Below the pieces are notes generated by a model. The model was not told where the DNA came from and did no database searches. It saw nothing but the letters and a program-made list of their open reading frames with translations. 64,000 nt of DNA from Dimorphilus gyrociliatus. Its lineage: Eukaryota; Annelida; Polychaeta; Dinophilidae. This document shows positions 27,321 to 39,983 of the stretch, in pieces. A program made the position numbers and the translations under genes. The DNA is taken from contig CAJFCJ010000006.1 in assembly GCA_904063045.1 (NCBI GenBank), positions 248,001 through 312,000 on the forward strand, read 5' to 3'. Position 1 is the stretch's first letter. Each line of letters begins with the position of its first letter.

Positions 27321-30300
27321 AATTTCGTCATCTGTGCTTTAAATGCAGTACTTAAGACAAAAATACTCTAAAATGGGAAACATCACGTTTTAACCTTACT
27401 TTTTATACTATCTACTTTGACATACGTTGCTTTTGTAGGAATTACGTTATTGTTGTTGTTACTGTTGTTGTTTTATTTTTTTTTTGCAGTAAATGAGCCA
27501 ATGGAATGAATAAAGCTCCCGGTGTAGAACTTGTGAATACTATGTACTTAGTGAATTGATTGCTGTTGGACGTTTTTGTCTGCTGTAATTATGTATAAGT
27601 GTTTTTGGATACATATTTATATAAAGTATGTATTTAAAACTAACGCTTTGTTTGTATATTATATATTCTATATTTATATTTATTTATCTTTATGCGTAAA
27701 TTGCTTGTCGTAAAGTTTATACATATCTCGTTAGTTTGTCAAGCGAAACTGTACCTCGAGGCAAAAACTATTGCCCGTGTCTTCGACAGCCATAATGTTC
27801 GAAAATTCTCGTAAATAAAGCATTATTGTTTCGCGCTTTACATTTTTTGCTTCGTTTGCTAAGAAAAAGTCTTTACGATACAGTGATATAGTATAGATTT
27901 AATTGACAAAAAGCGAATTTCATTGTATATAGGAGAATGAAAGGTATGTATGACTCTTTGATAAAATACTCAAATTAATAAAGAAATTTATTATTGTATA
28001 TTGTATTATTAATATAATAATAGGTTTATTGTCTTTCTTATAGATATAACCACATTCTATTTAAGAGATGTGCGTAGTCAGAGAGAAACCTGGACAATAT
28101 AATAGTGTATCGTTTAACTGCAGCTAAATGTGTAAATAAAGCTATAAATCGTATATACAAGCATATATATATATATATACTTTCTTGTATACGTTTACTA
28201 AGTATAATATACAAACGGTATTTATAAAAACCACATAATCCTGTAGAAAATAGTACCTTCTTATAAATATAATAAATCCTTATAAAAAATAAATAAAGCA
28301 TAGAACTATACTGTATATACTGCGTACTTGTAGTTTTTTTTTGCAGTACGCTACAATTTATTTAGAAGAAAAAAGAGACAAGAAATTAATTTTCGTTTTA
28401 ATCAACCTGAAAAAGAGCAGAGAGAATAAGTTTAAGTTTTCAGCGTGAACAATTTTATATATTAATTTCTTTTTTATATCTATATTTCTCTGTTCTAGAC
28501 GTGCACTCGTTTTTTTTAACTTGTCACAAAAAAAGACTGGCAATTTGCATAATATTACTATGAAATATTGTGCTTTTACGTAGATTTTATGGATAATTTA
28601 TGGATTAAGTTATTTTTTTAGATATATTTTATTTAAACTACGTGATATGTTCATATTTCTATAGGAAATACTTATAGAGAAGAAGAGTATGAGAGAGAAA
28701 AAAGGGAGAGAGAAAATTCTGTTAATGCGACACTACGGGAAGCCTTCATCTCGAATTTCTTATGTAAAAAATACAAAGAATGTAAAGACAAGATAAAAAC
28801 AGTGTTTATGATCGATGGTTAAAGATATTCTTCCTTTTATAAAAAGTGAACATTCGAAATGCTTTGTTATGCGTTATTGAATATAAAAAAAATTTATCTT
28901 TGAGTTTTCATAAAAAGTTTGTAATAAAGATGGAAAGAAAGAATGAGAGGAGAGAGCAATAGCGGGAGCGAAAGAGCGAGAGAGAAATAGATAGATAGCT
29001 TAAGAGTGAGAGAGAGAGAGAGAGAGAAAGGGGAAAATTTTCTTTTCAGCTAGACATAAAATGGAACTATACAAATAGCCGTTAGTATAATTTTGTTAGC
29101 TTATCTTTCTGCTTGATTAGTGTTCACTTCCTCCTACTTTTTTTAAAGTGACAGCATTTTTACTTTGTTAGTTACATTTGTCTTTTTTTTTTTTTTTCCA
29201 AGTTTTATTCCTTTGTTCTCCTCCTATTATTCATATGATTTTAGACTTTTTAGAAGGTTATTTTTATTTGATTTAAAAGTTAATTATATTAAATTATACA
29301 ATCATAAGTAAAAGATAAAGTTTCACATCTATTGCTTGAAGAGAAGGCGAGAGATTTTTTTGTTATTATTACAGTATAATATTGTACGGTACCGTGCTGT
29401 TATATACTCCTTCAAGTTACCCTACATTCTCATAGTTTTTAATGGTATCTTCACCAAGATATCTTTGTATTGAGTAGAATATTTATGATGCACGAAATAG
29501 TACTTGTATAGACCTCTTGTGGAACTTCCATATATGGGAAGTGTGAAGTTTTTTATTTTTTAGCAGTCATTAATATAATATATTTATACATGTGCAGTAT
29601 ATGCAGACACGGTGTACGTATGTAGTACAAGTATATAGTTTATTTTCGCCAGATCTATTGCGTCGATTTCCCTCTTTATAGTCTAAAGCTCATTTTACAC
29701 AGTGATGAATAGCTTGGCGTAACTTTTTCCTGCTATATTTATTAAGTGTACCCATCTACTGACTTTTTCCTGGATATATTTGCCAATTAAATGTCCAAAC
29801 GAATGCTTTATCGATGCTCTATTTACCCTATTAGCTGCGTTATTTGATTATATTTACGGACAATTTTTTACTCTATAATCATTTACAAAACTAGATGTCG
29901 TGTTTAGCACGCCATTGGATAGTGACGCCATCTATGAATTCTCCGAAAGAATAATTAAATAAATAGTTTATAGAGAAAAGTCTCCTATAGGGTTTTTATG
30001 GAATTCAATGAACTTTCCTTAAATTAAATTTAACGAGATAGAGCGGGTGCAATAGATATAAAGATAGATAGATAGATAGGTAGGTAGCTGGCTAGACAGA
30101 TAGAGAAAGCGAGACGATGAAAAAGAAGATAGACTGGATAGTGAGAAAAAAGGAAAAATAAAAGAAAAATTCTATTTAGAAGTGCTTGTACTTATCAATA
30201 TAAGCTTTATATAATTTTTGTGTAAGAAGATCATATTCTAATTAAATCTTTGAGCTTTGAATAATCTTGTAATTTAACTATAAAATTTTAATATTTTCGC

Positions 30301-30678
30301 CTTAAATGGAAATTTTTCGATTTAGAGAAGGCAAAAAAGGGGTGAAGAATCTCTAGAATCTATTAATATTTATATATTTACCAAACTATCTATCCATCTA
30401 TAAATATAAATATCTATTTTTCCTAGTAGCTATGTATACAAAAAAATTAGTGCTAAATAAAATATATACCATGTTCTTTTTTATATAAATATACACGCAG
30501 TTTGTACGCAGCTAATAAAAATAGTAGGTGATTATTTATAAATTTCGCAACTGTGGATTCTGTTGAGTATCTGATTTGGCCTTTTTCCAGATTTTTACAA
30601 AATTGTTACCTTATTGTTAAAGGAAGGAGCTATTAAAGAAAAAAGAAGAAGCTAACTGGAATGAATCTTTATTCATTT

Positions 30679-30710
<32 letters not shown>

Positions 30711-31439
30711 CTTATCTATTGAATCATAAGTTTATATTTAAGAAGAACTATTTATATAAGAATGTGTAATATAATTACTATTCCACAATTATATGTTTAT
30801 ATTAAGTGTTAATATTGTTTGTAATTCATTGTAAGTCTAACACGAGGCATAAATGTTATATATACTACCAACTTTCGAAATTATTCCTCTTGATATTTGT
30901 TTAGCTCAGCAAATATGCCTTGCTTTCTTAGTAATACTCATATCCCGTATATATAGTTTATATTTATCTCCATGACAACTAAAGACATGAAACAAGTAGA
31001 AGTCAATAAAATGTTTTCTTCTCTTACGAAATTTATTAAGTAAAAGTTAAAAGTATTTGAGACTGTAAAAAGGGAAAGAATCAAAGAATCCTACCTAATT
31101 GAATACCTATTCGAAAACTATCTATTTTCTCTTTGCTTTTCTCTCTCTTCCCCTCTTACTCCTCCCTTTACTTATCTTTTCTCCTCCTTTCTGGTCTTAT
31201 CAAGTAAAAAGGTACTTTTACTTTTTGAATTTCCGTACTATAAATAGATTAAAGTGTACCTAATAAACCTTCTTATCATTTCCAGTAATTTCCCAAGGAG
31301 ATATCGAATGTAAATAAAAATGTGGGTGAAAAACAGCTTCAAAACGGTAGAAAGAAGAATAACGATATCTAACTTTGAAGGCTTATACATCTTAAGTCAA
31401 TAAAGGAAAAAGATATGATTATAGAAAATTGATAAGAAA
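27321..31439. other. Gene-poor AT-rich stretch with microsatellites
   Basis: No exon recognised on either strand over about 4 kb, apart from the likely 3' UTR of the dispanin gene at the left end (AATAAA-like signals near 27810 and 27980). It contains (TA)n near 28166-28180, (GA)n at about 29007-29029, (GATA)n at about 30062-30080 and (TA)n at about 30679-30705, plus long purine-rich runs (28680-29040). The short ORFs here are low-complexity. Confidence 0.6.
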
Positions 31440-32110
31440 ATACAGAGTTTTTGTATACTTTAATTAGTAAATGTCGCTTATATAATTAAATAAAAGTGTG
31501 TAGAGAAGTTGAAGAATGATGTCACCATCTTTAGAAAAAAGTTCGATAAAGGTCTCCTTAAGAGTTTTCTTACGTCTAATTTGCATAATGATTTTATACA
31601 TTTTTTTTTACTCTATCACAAGCCTTAAAAAAATGCTATTTGCATAGATAATAATTTTACTGATAATGATGTAGACAGTTATATATAAAATATCTGAAAT
31701 CGATAATTTTATTAGAAGTACTAATTGGAAACACGTTGGAGAAAGAGAGTAGGCGAAAGAGGAAAATTATCAAACGAAAGATAGAAAATAAGAGAAAGCA
31801 GAGTAACTATACGGAAAGCTGTAAACCCTTTCTAATAGAATCTTGGTCATTCTATCAACTGAACAAGAATATTTAAATAAGCAAATAATAGAAATAGTTT
31901 GAAGAGGAAAAAAGGGAAAGCAAAGATAGAAAAGACTTCATCTTACTTTAATACAAAGAAAAGAAAGGAGAAGAAAAGCTTTCTTCAATCAATCAAAGAA
32001 TAAGAAACCAAATTAAATCAAAAAAATTAAAATTAATCATCAAACATGACCAAATTTTTTCTATATTTCTACATTTTCTTAACAGTTGTAACTCTTATTT
32101 CACCATTTAG
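31440..32110 (+). repeat. Segmental duplication, copy A (promoter and first exon of granulin-like gene A)
   Basis: Closely similar, in the same order and orientation, to about 37590-38295. The match runs through the upstream region, a 59-bp identical block at 31674-31732 containing TATATAAAA, the 5' UTR and coding exon 1. It marks a tandem gene duplication with a period of about 6.15 kb. Confidence 0.85.
31674..31732 (+). promoter_or_regulatory. Conserved promoter block of granulin-like gene A
   Basis: 59 bp identical to 37821-37879 inside less similar flanks. It contains TATATAAAA, so it probably includes the core promoter and transcription start. The palindrome ATCGAT lies at the centre. 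Confidence 0.55.
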
Positions 32111-32561
32111 TAAGTTTTTTTTATTTTTTCTTTTTTCATTTTTATCATTTTTATTCCCTATTCTTTCTTTCTCTCTCTCTCTCTCCCACCTCTCTTCCTC
32201 TCCCCTCCTCCCCCCCCCCCCGCTACATCATCTCTCTTTCTCTCTCTCCCATGTCTTTTCCACATATTGATCTTTTTTTTTCATTATTTCTTTCTTTTTC
32301 ATCTCCAATTCTCCTTTTGAACTTTAATATTTTTTGTTTTTTTCTTAGTTTTTTTTACATACTTCCTTTAGAGATATAAGCTTCTATTATGAATAATTAG
32401 AATTTCTTACTGCGTAATATTCAGTATTTGTCAATTAAACTTTGTCTGAAAGTAAATAGAAAATTAGGTGCAAGAGGAGAATAATCTCGTTAAATTCATT
32501 CATAAGTGCGTACAATTTATCGAATGTTGTCTAGTGATTTATTTAAGGTAGATTAGAGATA

Positions 32562-32605
<44 letters not shown>

Positions 32606-33373
32606 AATGCCAATATATGCTCTTGCTGGACAAACATTGCCAATGAATAATAGATAAGAATCGAATAGATTACTATTTTAAAACTTATACATATATATAT
32701 ATATATATATATGTATAACTAGTTAAACTCGAAAGAGAAAAGAGATTAACTTCTGTGTTTTTTTTCCCCTCAGTTCTCCAGGCGAAAAATGAGTCGTTAT
32801 CACAAACGGTAAGGTTCCTTTTTGATTTATATTTTACCTTCTCGTAATAAAGTTATTATATTAAGTAAGATTAATAGGCTATTAGCGGAAAAAATTTCTT
32901 TAATCATAAACATTCAAGTGTTTCTAATGAACGAATCAGCTACAAAATGTAGATCAATATTTTCTTATCTCTTTTCCAGTACAAGAAAAGAACATATTGT
33001 AATTTCTGCGTATTTTTTCTATTTTATTAATAGAGTGTCTAAAAAATATCCAGGTACAGGCTGTTATCTGTACTACATGTGAACAATTATTTGTTTATTG
33101 TAGCAATCATGCCCTGGAACTGGTGACTGCGATTCGCAATCAAAATGCTGCGACGATGATGTAGGAGGTGGATGCTGTCCCAAAGATTATGGTTTGTGTT
33201 GTCAAGATGGAGTAAATTGTTGTCCTAGTGCCTCTCCTATCTGCTGCCAAGGACTCGACAATAACCATTTTTGTTGTGATGACAACTCTTTTTGTTGCTT
33301 GGGAATGTGTTGTTTATCAGAAGGACAGGTAAAACAATTTGAACAGCGTTTTCAATATTTAAATGATCTATGA
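32046..33373 (+). CDS. Granulin-like cysteine-rich secreted peptide A
   Basis: Exons: 32046-32109, 32774-32808 and 33104-33328 or to the stop at 33373. Exon 1 encodes a hydrophobic signal peptide (MTKFFLYFYIFLTVVTLIS). Exon 2 adds LQAKNESLSQT with an N-glycosylation site. Exon 3 is a cysteine block with spacing C-x5-C-x5-CC-x7-CC-x6-CC-x5-CC-x6-CC-x8-CC-x5-CC-x3-CC (18 Cys). The core GCCPKDYGLCCQDGVNCCP fits the granulin/epithelin pattern, but four extra CC pairs follow. The 3' end is uncertain. Reading on gives 14 more residues to TGA at 33373, for 122 residues in total. CAG|GTAAAA at 33328 is also a good splice donor at the same place as in gene B, so a short last exon may be missing. Likely secreted; function unknown. 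Confidence 0.75.
32566..32712. repeat. (TA)n microsatellites in intron 1 of gene A
   Basis: Two long TA runs (about 32566-32602 and 32690-32712) sit in the 664-bp first intron. The same intron begins with CT-rich sequence and a run of 12-13 C at about 32209-32221. Confidence 0.85.
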
Positions 33374-36300
33374 GAAATTAATCTAATTTTTGCATGATAA
33401 ATCAGAAAACCATTCCCGTGCTGGCAAAGAATAGATTACCGTTTTTAAATTGATGAGGCTTGGTGGAGAGAGGAGCGAGATTGTTGAAAAAACATGAAGA
33501 AAGAAAAAAGAAGAAAAAAAAACTCTTTCTCTCTTTCAATTCGATTCTCTCAGTCAAAATTAATTATTTTTATCTCTGTTATAGAAAATTAGCTTTTCTT
33601 GATATCTAGCCTTTCTCAAACATGATTTAATTCAATACAGTAGGATTTCCAAGTAGTCTAACTATAAATCTTATCCTATTCAATTTCCTTTTGTCTCTTT
33701 TCCACCATCTCTGACTAATTCCCACTGATCATTAAATTGTCAGCTAATTCACATGTAAATTTGAGAGAATATTTTCTCAACGTTGATTGATTTATAAATC
33801 TTTTGTTCATTTGTATAACTCTGTTTTAAGGGAAGAAGAAAATCAACTATCTTTTGATTAAATACATTTTATTATAAACACAAACATTCGAATAATTACT
33901 GAAATTTATATTTATATATCTATTGTTACCGCACAAGAAAGACTTTCACATTATCTCATTTTTCTCTTTCATATACGATATTATTATTACGCAATTGTAA
34001 GAATAACTGTATCAAAATTAAAGCAAACAAACATTCAATAAACATTTATAAATTGTTTTGCCTCTCAACCTATATCACTTTTGTGTGATTGTAATATCGT
34101 CCTTGCAATTTCTTTGAAAGTTGACCGAATTGTCCTTGAAAATAAAACAAACTGTTTCAAAGCGTTATTAATTTCTCATCGTATTAAATAAACTGTTTAT
34201 TTATCTTCTTACTCGTAAATAATACTACTTTCACTCGAGTTATTTTGTTTTTATCACTTAAAAAATAATAAACAAATATGATAAATTAAGAATGGAAAAA
34301 TACCCTTAAAGCAACTATAATCTATAATTTATAAAAGTTTAAAACAATTGGCCTAATATAAAGAGAAAATTAGTAAAACAATCAATTATAAAAAAAGACT
34401 GATAATGAATGAAAAATGCATAACAAACATTTCTTGTTTAAATAAGTGATAACCAAGAAACAGAAACCACTACTATCTATTCTCCTTAAAGTATACACAA
34501 TACCGGATAGCATTGAACTATAAAAGAGGCCATACAGCGTTCGATAGTTATCAAGGTGAAACACGTTATTCTTAATGGTCCGAGGTTACGTATTCTTTCG
34601 AATAGCTGATATGCGTAATATCTGATAATTATGTGTACACAATAAACAATTTTCCTTTGTGTTTATTTTAGATAATACACTCAAGATTTAAATATTTTGA
34701 CTGGAAGCAACTACGGAAGCTTAATAAACTAGGCTTTGCTATCAATTATTTAGCAATTAAATTTAAAAGGTCATCTTTCGTTTTAATCTGGGTTAACAGG
34801 AATTTCTTTTACCCTGATAAAATTAAACCTCAATTAAAGATGCTACTTAATCTACTCAAGGAATTAGGTAATATAGAAGTGGTACGCTAACGTTCGTAAC
34901 GAGTTCATAATTTGGTTAAAGAAACAATTGAGAATAATTGAGTATGACGATGCTCACATCGTGTGAGGTCCGCTGATATCTTCCTGATATCTCTGATAAA
35001 TCGCCTGAGTAAAAGGAAAAAATAGCATCGAACGATATGATATACCACATACCACGATTAACTGAATTTAGAAAATCAAAAAGAAGCATTATAATCGAGA
35101 TATGAAAAAAAAAACTTTAATTTCTACGAGTACGGTAGGCTAAAGAATGTTAACAATTTCCCCCTTTTTTTTCTCTCTCACTATTTGATGGCAATTTTTT
35201 AGAACTTTGAGAGAGTTTGTAAAGCAATACGAAAGAAAGCAACGAAATTTAACAGTAAAAAGTGATAATATTTAGAAAAGTTGCAAATAGAAAGAGAAAG
35301 AAAGAAAGAAAGAAAGAAACTGGTAGGCAGGCAGGCATGCAAGCAGATAGACAGACAGACAGCAAACATATAGAGAGGGGGAAAAGAGGAAAAGAGAGAC
35401 CGACAGAGAAACATATAGAAGGAAGGAGAAAAATTTACAAAAGATATCTAAAAAGAGTAAGTAACACACCTGATGTATAAAGTATACAGTATATGGGTTG
35501 CGTGCACATAAAAAAACCTTCTGTAGTTTTCTTATCAGACACTGAACCAATTTCCAAACTTGTAGAATTTCAATCAAATTTTGTTAAAAGTAGAAGAGAG
35601 AGAAAGACAAAAGTAGTTTAGACGTAATTCCTTCATTTAAAATATTTCTTTAATTATAAATTAAATACTTTTACATATGAAAATAAAGATGAAAAATTAA
35701 AAATAGGTTAAATATTTCAATATTTAATTAAGCTAATAGTAAATTTTTATAAAATACATTACATGTAATTAATAACATACGTTAAGACCAATATAAAATT
35801 GAACAAGTATTCTCAGATTACATACTTTTTAATATATAAAGAAATTTTTTGAAATTAAAAATATATTCATATTTCTATTTAATAAATCTTTATTGATCTT
35901 CTCTCTCTCTCTCTTTCTTTCTTTTTTTCTCTACTTTTACACTTGCACTATAATTAAATAATAGAATACTTTTTTCAAGTCCTTTTTAGGAACTGATTAA
36001 GATTTTCGATTTTTCTTTTTAAAAAAAATAGGAAAGTCGTTAAAAAAGAAAAAGAATTCAGCTAAGAAATGATGAAAACATGCAGATATTCAACTTTTTA
36101 GGTTATCGAATTTAAATATTTAAATTACTAAAACTTAAATGTTTTTAAAAGTACACACAGATCAATTAGCTTTTATGATAAAATAATTCGACCTAGACAG
36201 GTATGCATCAAGGACATAACACTCAGAAATTTTTGAGTAATATATTACAGAAGAGGGAACTGTATTGATGGAGTTGGGAGGAGTGGGAGGAGTGAGGGGG

Positions 36301-37589
36301 GGGGGGGCAAGGGGATAGTATTAAAGGGGGTGCTGACATCTTTTGATAATTTGTAACATAAACATATAAATAAACCCGATCAATTGATGTTCTATACTCT
36401 TCTATAAACGGTGTGCTAAATGTTTATGTAAATTGCGTGTGTGTAATTATAAGCATCTAACCTCTATCTGACAGTATAAAAGAAATTATTAAAATTAGAA
36501 TTTTTCAATTAATTATATAAAAATTAAAATTTTCCATACTATATATTTTCATAATGGAAGAAAGATAATACAATATCTTCTTTTTACAAATAGTTTGTAT
36601 ATCAATTATACAATTGATAAATTAAATATGTACTCTTTTTTTATCCTTGAAAATCAAGAAGTGCTTTAGAATATTTTGGGAATAGGCTGTCAATATATAC
36701 AGATATATTAATATATATATATATATATATTACATTGTAGCTTGATAGCTCATTCATGCATTCATTTATCATGAGGAAAGAAAGCTTATGCTTTTATCTC
36801 TTTTTCTTATTTCTCCAAAGAAAACATGTTAATGATACTTGTAAAATAAGAAGCAAAAGAACTGGGTGGCGTGGGCGAGAGTTTAAAAGAAAAAATAGAG
36901 AGAGAGAAAAGGAGAAATGGAGGAGAGAACTTGATAAATAGAATATCTTTTTTTTATCTTTATACTTATTTTCTAAAAATATAAGAGTTAAATTTATCAT
37001 ATAGGCGTTACTTGAATATAAAAAGCTATTTCTAGATTAATATATTCATAGAAGTGCTCGTTTTAACTTTACAAATGATTAAATCTTAATATAGTAATAA
37101 TAAAAACATTATATAAAAGGAAAGATTCTTCTGCAATATCATTCATTAAATGAGAAACTTCATAAGAAACTCGAACTGATCATCAATCATTCAAACATAA
37201 TAGTATATCAATTATAAACATTTATACAAAAATCAATGTAAAGCTTCTGAATATAATTAGTTTCCGGATACTCTTACCTGTTCTTAAACAGGCCATCATT
37301 TGTAATGCATATATGAAGGATAAGTTACCCTCACCTAAAAATATCTCAATAATATATAAATACTGCGCTAATGAATAAGAAACATTCCCAAATCAGAAAA
37401 ATTTATTCATAAATTCATTTCCGATTTATTTGGGTTAATAAAAGGTTAAACAAGTAACACAATATACAAGGGATGCGCATGATAAAAAAAAGTGACGTAA
37501 GCTTATCTAATTCACCAGGTTCTTTTTCACCTAAACCTTGAGAAAAATAAAAGATATATTTGGACTAAAATTGATAAGAGCGACAGTAT
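33374..37589. other. Gene-poor spacer between the two granulin-like genes
   Basis: About 4.2 kb of AT-rich DNA with no supported exon. Contains (GAAA)n near 35295-35320, CT-rich stretches near 35900, a run of about 13 G near 36296-36308, and (TA)n near 36710-36730. A last exon for granulin-like gene A could lie here but I could not identify one. Confidence 0.55.
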
Positions 37590-38295
37590 TTTTTTGTTTG
37601 ATTTAATTAGCAAATGTCTCTTATATAATTAAATAAAAATTTGCGCTAGCAATTGAGGAATGATGTCAATATTTCCAAAAAAAAATAAGTCCTATAAAAA
37701 GTCTTCTTAAGAGTTTCTTTACCGTCTAAATTTGCATAATAAGATTATTCTTCTTTTTTTTGTTCTATCAAAAGCCTACAAAATATACTTTGCATAGATA
37801 ATTCTACTGATAATTACTTGGACAGTTATATATAAAATATCTGAAATCGATAATTTTATTAGAAGTACTAATTGGAAACTCGTCGAGGAAAGAGAGTAAG
37901 AGAAAGGGGAAAAAGGAAGAATTAATGAACGAAAGAGCAAAATAAAGTAGAGAATAGGGAAGAAGAGTAACTACATAAGAAAGTTATAAACCCTTTCTAA
38001 TAAAATCTTGATTCTTCTATCGACTTAACAAGAATATTTAAATAAGTAAATAATAGAAATAGTTTGGAAGAAGAAAAAAGAAAGCAAAGATAGAAAAGAC
38101 TTCAATTAACTTTAGGAGAAAAGAAAGCAAAAGAGAAGAAAAGCTTTTTTCAATCAATCAATCAATCAATCAATCAATGAAAGAATAAGGAAAAGAATTA
38201 AATAAAAAAAAATTAAAATTAATCATCAACATGACTAAATTATTTCTTTATTTCTACATTTTCTTTACAGTTTTAAATCTTATTTCAACATTTAG
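37590..38295 (+). repeat. Segmental duplication, copy B
   Basis: Counterpart of 31440-32110. It differs by small indels, for example a (CAAT)n expansion at about 38151-38178 just before the start codon. The 59-bp identical block is at 37821-37879. Confidence 0.85.
37821..37879 (+). promoter_or_regulatory. Conserved promoter block of granulin-like gene B
   Basis: Identical over 59 bp to 31674-31732 and at the same relative position; contains TATATAAAA. Confidence 0.55.
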
Positions 38296-38340
38296 TAAGT
38301 TTTATTTTTTTTTACCATTTCTATTTTCGTTTCTCTCTCT

Positions 38341-38375
<35 letters not shown>

Positions 38376-39983
38376 CTGTGTCTTTTCCATTTATATATTG
38401 ATCTAATTTTATCATTATTTTTTTTCCATCTCTTTTCTTCCTTTCAAATTTTCTTTTTTGTTCTTTTTTGTGTGTTTTAGTATTCGCTAAATTCCTTCTT
38501 CAAGTGGCTTTTTTTACTATGTTTCTATTTATAGACAATTAGAATTTTTAACTGCGTAATAATCTAATCAATTTTTTTGTTTATGATAAATTGAATGGAA
38601 AATTGAGAGCAAAGAATTGAATAAAGATCCAATTCATTAATAAAACTACAGTTTTTATCGATGTAATAAGTGATTTGACCACAGGCCATATAGACAATGA
38701 TTATCTATAAATAAAAAAGTTGACATAGAAGCAAAGAGAGGAAAAGAGAGAGGGAGGGAAGGGGGTGAGGGGGACGAAGAAAAGAAAAAGAGCAAGATTT
38801 ACTGTATATATATGTACATACATGGAAAAAAACGGAAAAAAACCCAGAATTTTCTCCTTAATAAATATTCAAATACGACTAATAAATGTTATTCTTTAAT
38901 AACATTTATTCAATGTTTATTTAATGTGAATTAAATATTTGCTTGTGAAAACAAAATATAATAATATGATATTTCTACAGAAACATCTGAAATCCTTGAA
39001 AAGGCCACTGGAAAAGTAAGTATTAATATATTGCTAACTACTTTTTATACTTGTACGAATTAGCTTCATTTCAATTTAAAAGTGAAATTAGCAATTTTAT
39101 ACTTGAAAAGAGAGAAATGAACGAATATTGTAGCAAAGCCAATTTCATATCATGTAATATGCTACTAAACTCTCTATCGCTGTTCTTATTCCAAATTTAT
39201 ATAAATTACCTTTATTTATTTATATATTTTGATAAGTTATAGTAATATATCAAGTATGTAATTAATAAATTTCTATCTTTCGCATGAATTCACTATTGTT
39301 TATTGTTTTTTATGCATGATAGAGATGAAAAATTTTTAATATACGGAGCTACCATGCAAAAATAGTCAGTAGCCTTGAGGAATTTGACCTTAAAAACATT
39401 TTTAGAAATAAAATTCAATATAGATTTGTCCATATTTATCAATTTCAGAATATATTTAACATTATTTTTTATTCCTCCTCCACCACCTCCTCCTCCTGCT
39501 GTTTCAGTAGCATAGTTATACAGTATAGATATATTGTATGTATACAATTTTACAAGATATCAATAGTCGTATTGCTATCTTTTCAAGTTGATTATTTGAT
39601 ATGTAAAATTATAAAATTACTCTTTTTTTTTGTTTTGCGGTTTTTATTTATATGGAAAAAGATACAAAACTGTTATCACCGTACTTTGAAACAATTACTT
39701 CCTTTCCCATAATCTATTATGACATATTTTTTTCTAATATCATATCTTTTTATAGACGGAATGCGAAGGTGGGATTGGAACTTGCGGTATTCAACTATTT
39801 TGCTGCGATAGAGAATCTGGAGGCGGTTGCTGTCCAAAGGATTACAGCATGTGCTGTCGTCAGACTAGAAGTTGTTGTCCTGGTTCAGCGCCTATATGCT
39901 GTACTAGTATCCTAAATGGTAACTATTGCTGCAACGACGAAGCATATTGCTGTTTAGGCGGATGCTGTTTTGAAGGAAACAAA
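38231..39983 (+). CDS. Granulin-like cysteine-rich secreted peptide B
   Basis: Tandem paralog of gene A. Exons: 38231-38294 (signal peptide MTKLFLYFYIFFTVLNLIS), 38981-39015 (KTSEILEKATGK, not similar to gene A) and 39756-39983. Exon 3 has the same cysteine frame as gene A (ETC-type start C-x5-C, then CC pairs; core GCCPKDYSMCCRQTRSCCP) and ends GGCCFEGNK at a donor-like AAA|GTAAAC. The frame stays open to a stop at 40148 if not spliced, but the extension has no similarity to that of gene A, so an intron at this point with an unseen short last exon is more likely. Intron phases and exon lengths (64, 35 bp) are the same as in gene A. Function unknown; secretion is inferred from the signal peptide. 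Confidence 0.75.
38332..38374. repeat. (CT)n microsatellite in intron 1 of gene B
   Basis: Long CT/TC run at the start of the intron, matching the CT-rich start of the gene A intron. Confidence 0.85.

Noticed and set aside
32046-32270. Read-through ORF of 74 codons continuing past exon 1 of granulin-like gene A
   Set aside because: The extension is low-complexity translation of CT-rich intron sequence; a good donor follows codon 21.
35199-36941. Several short ORFs rich in Lys/Arg/Glu or Phe/Leu/Ser
   Set aside because: Translations of purine- and pyrimidine-rich repeats; mirrored on both strands.
39293-39547. Minus-strand ORF with a glycine run
   Set aside because: The Gly run is a CCT microsatellite inside intron 2 of granulin-like gene B.
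32046-39983. Cysteine-rich peptides as venom-type toxins
   Set aside because: The spacing fits a granulin core better than any toxin framework I can justify, and no other evidence of venom function exists.
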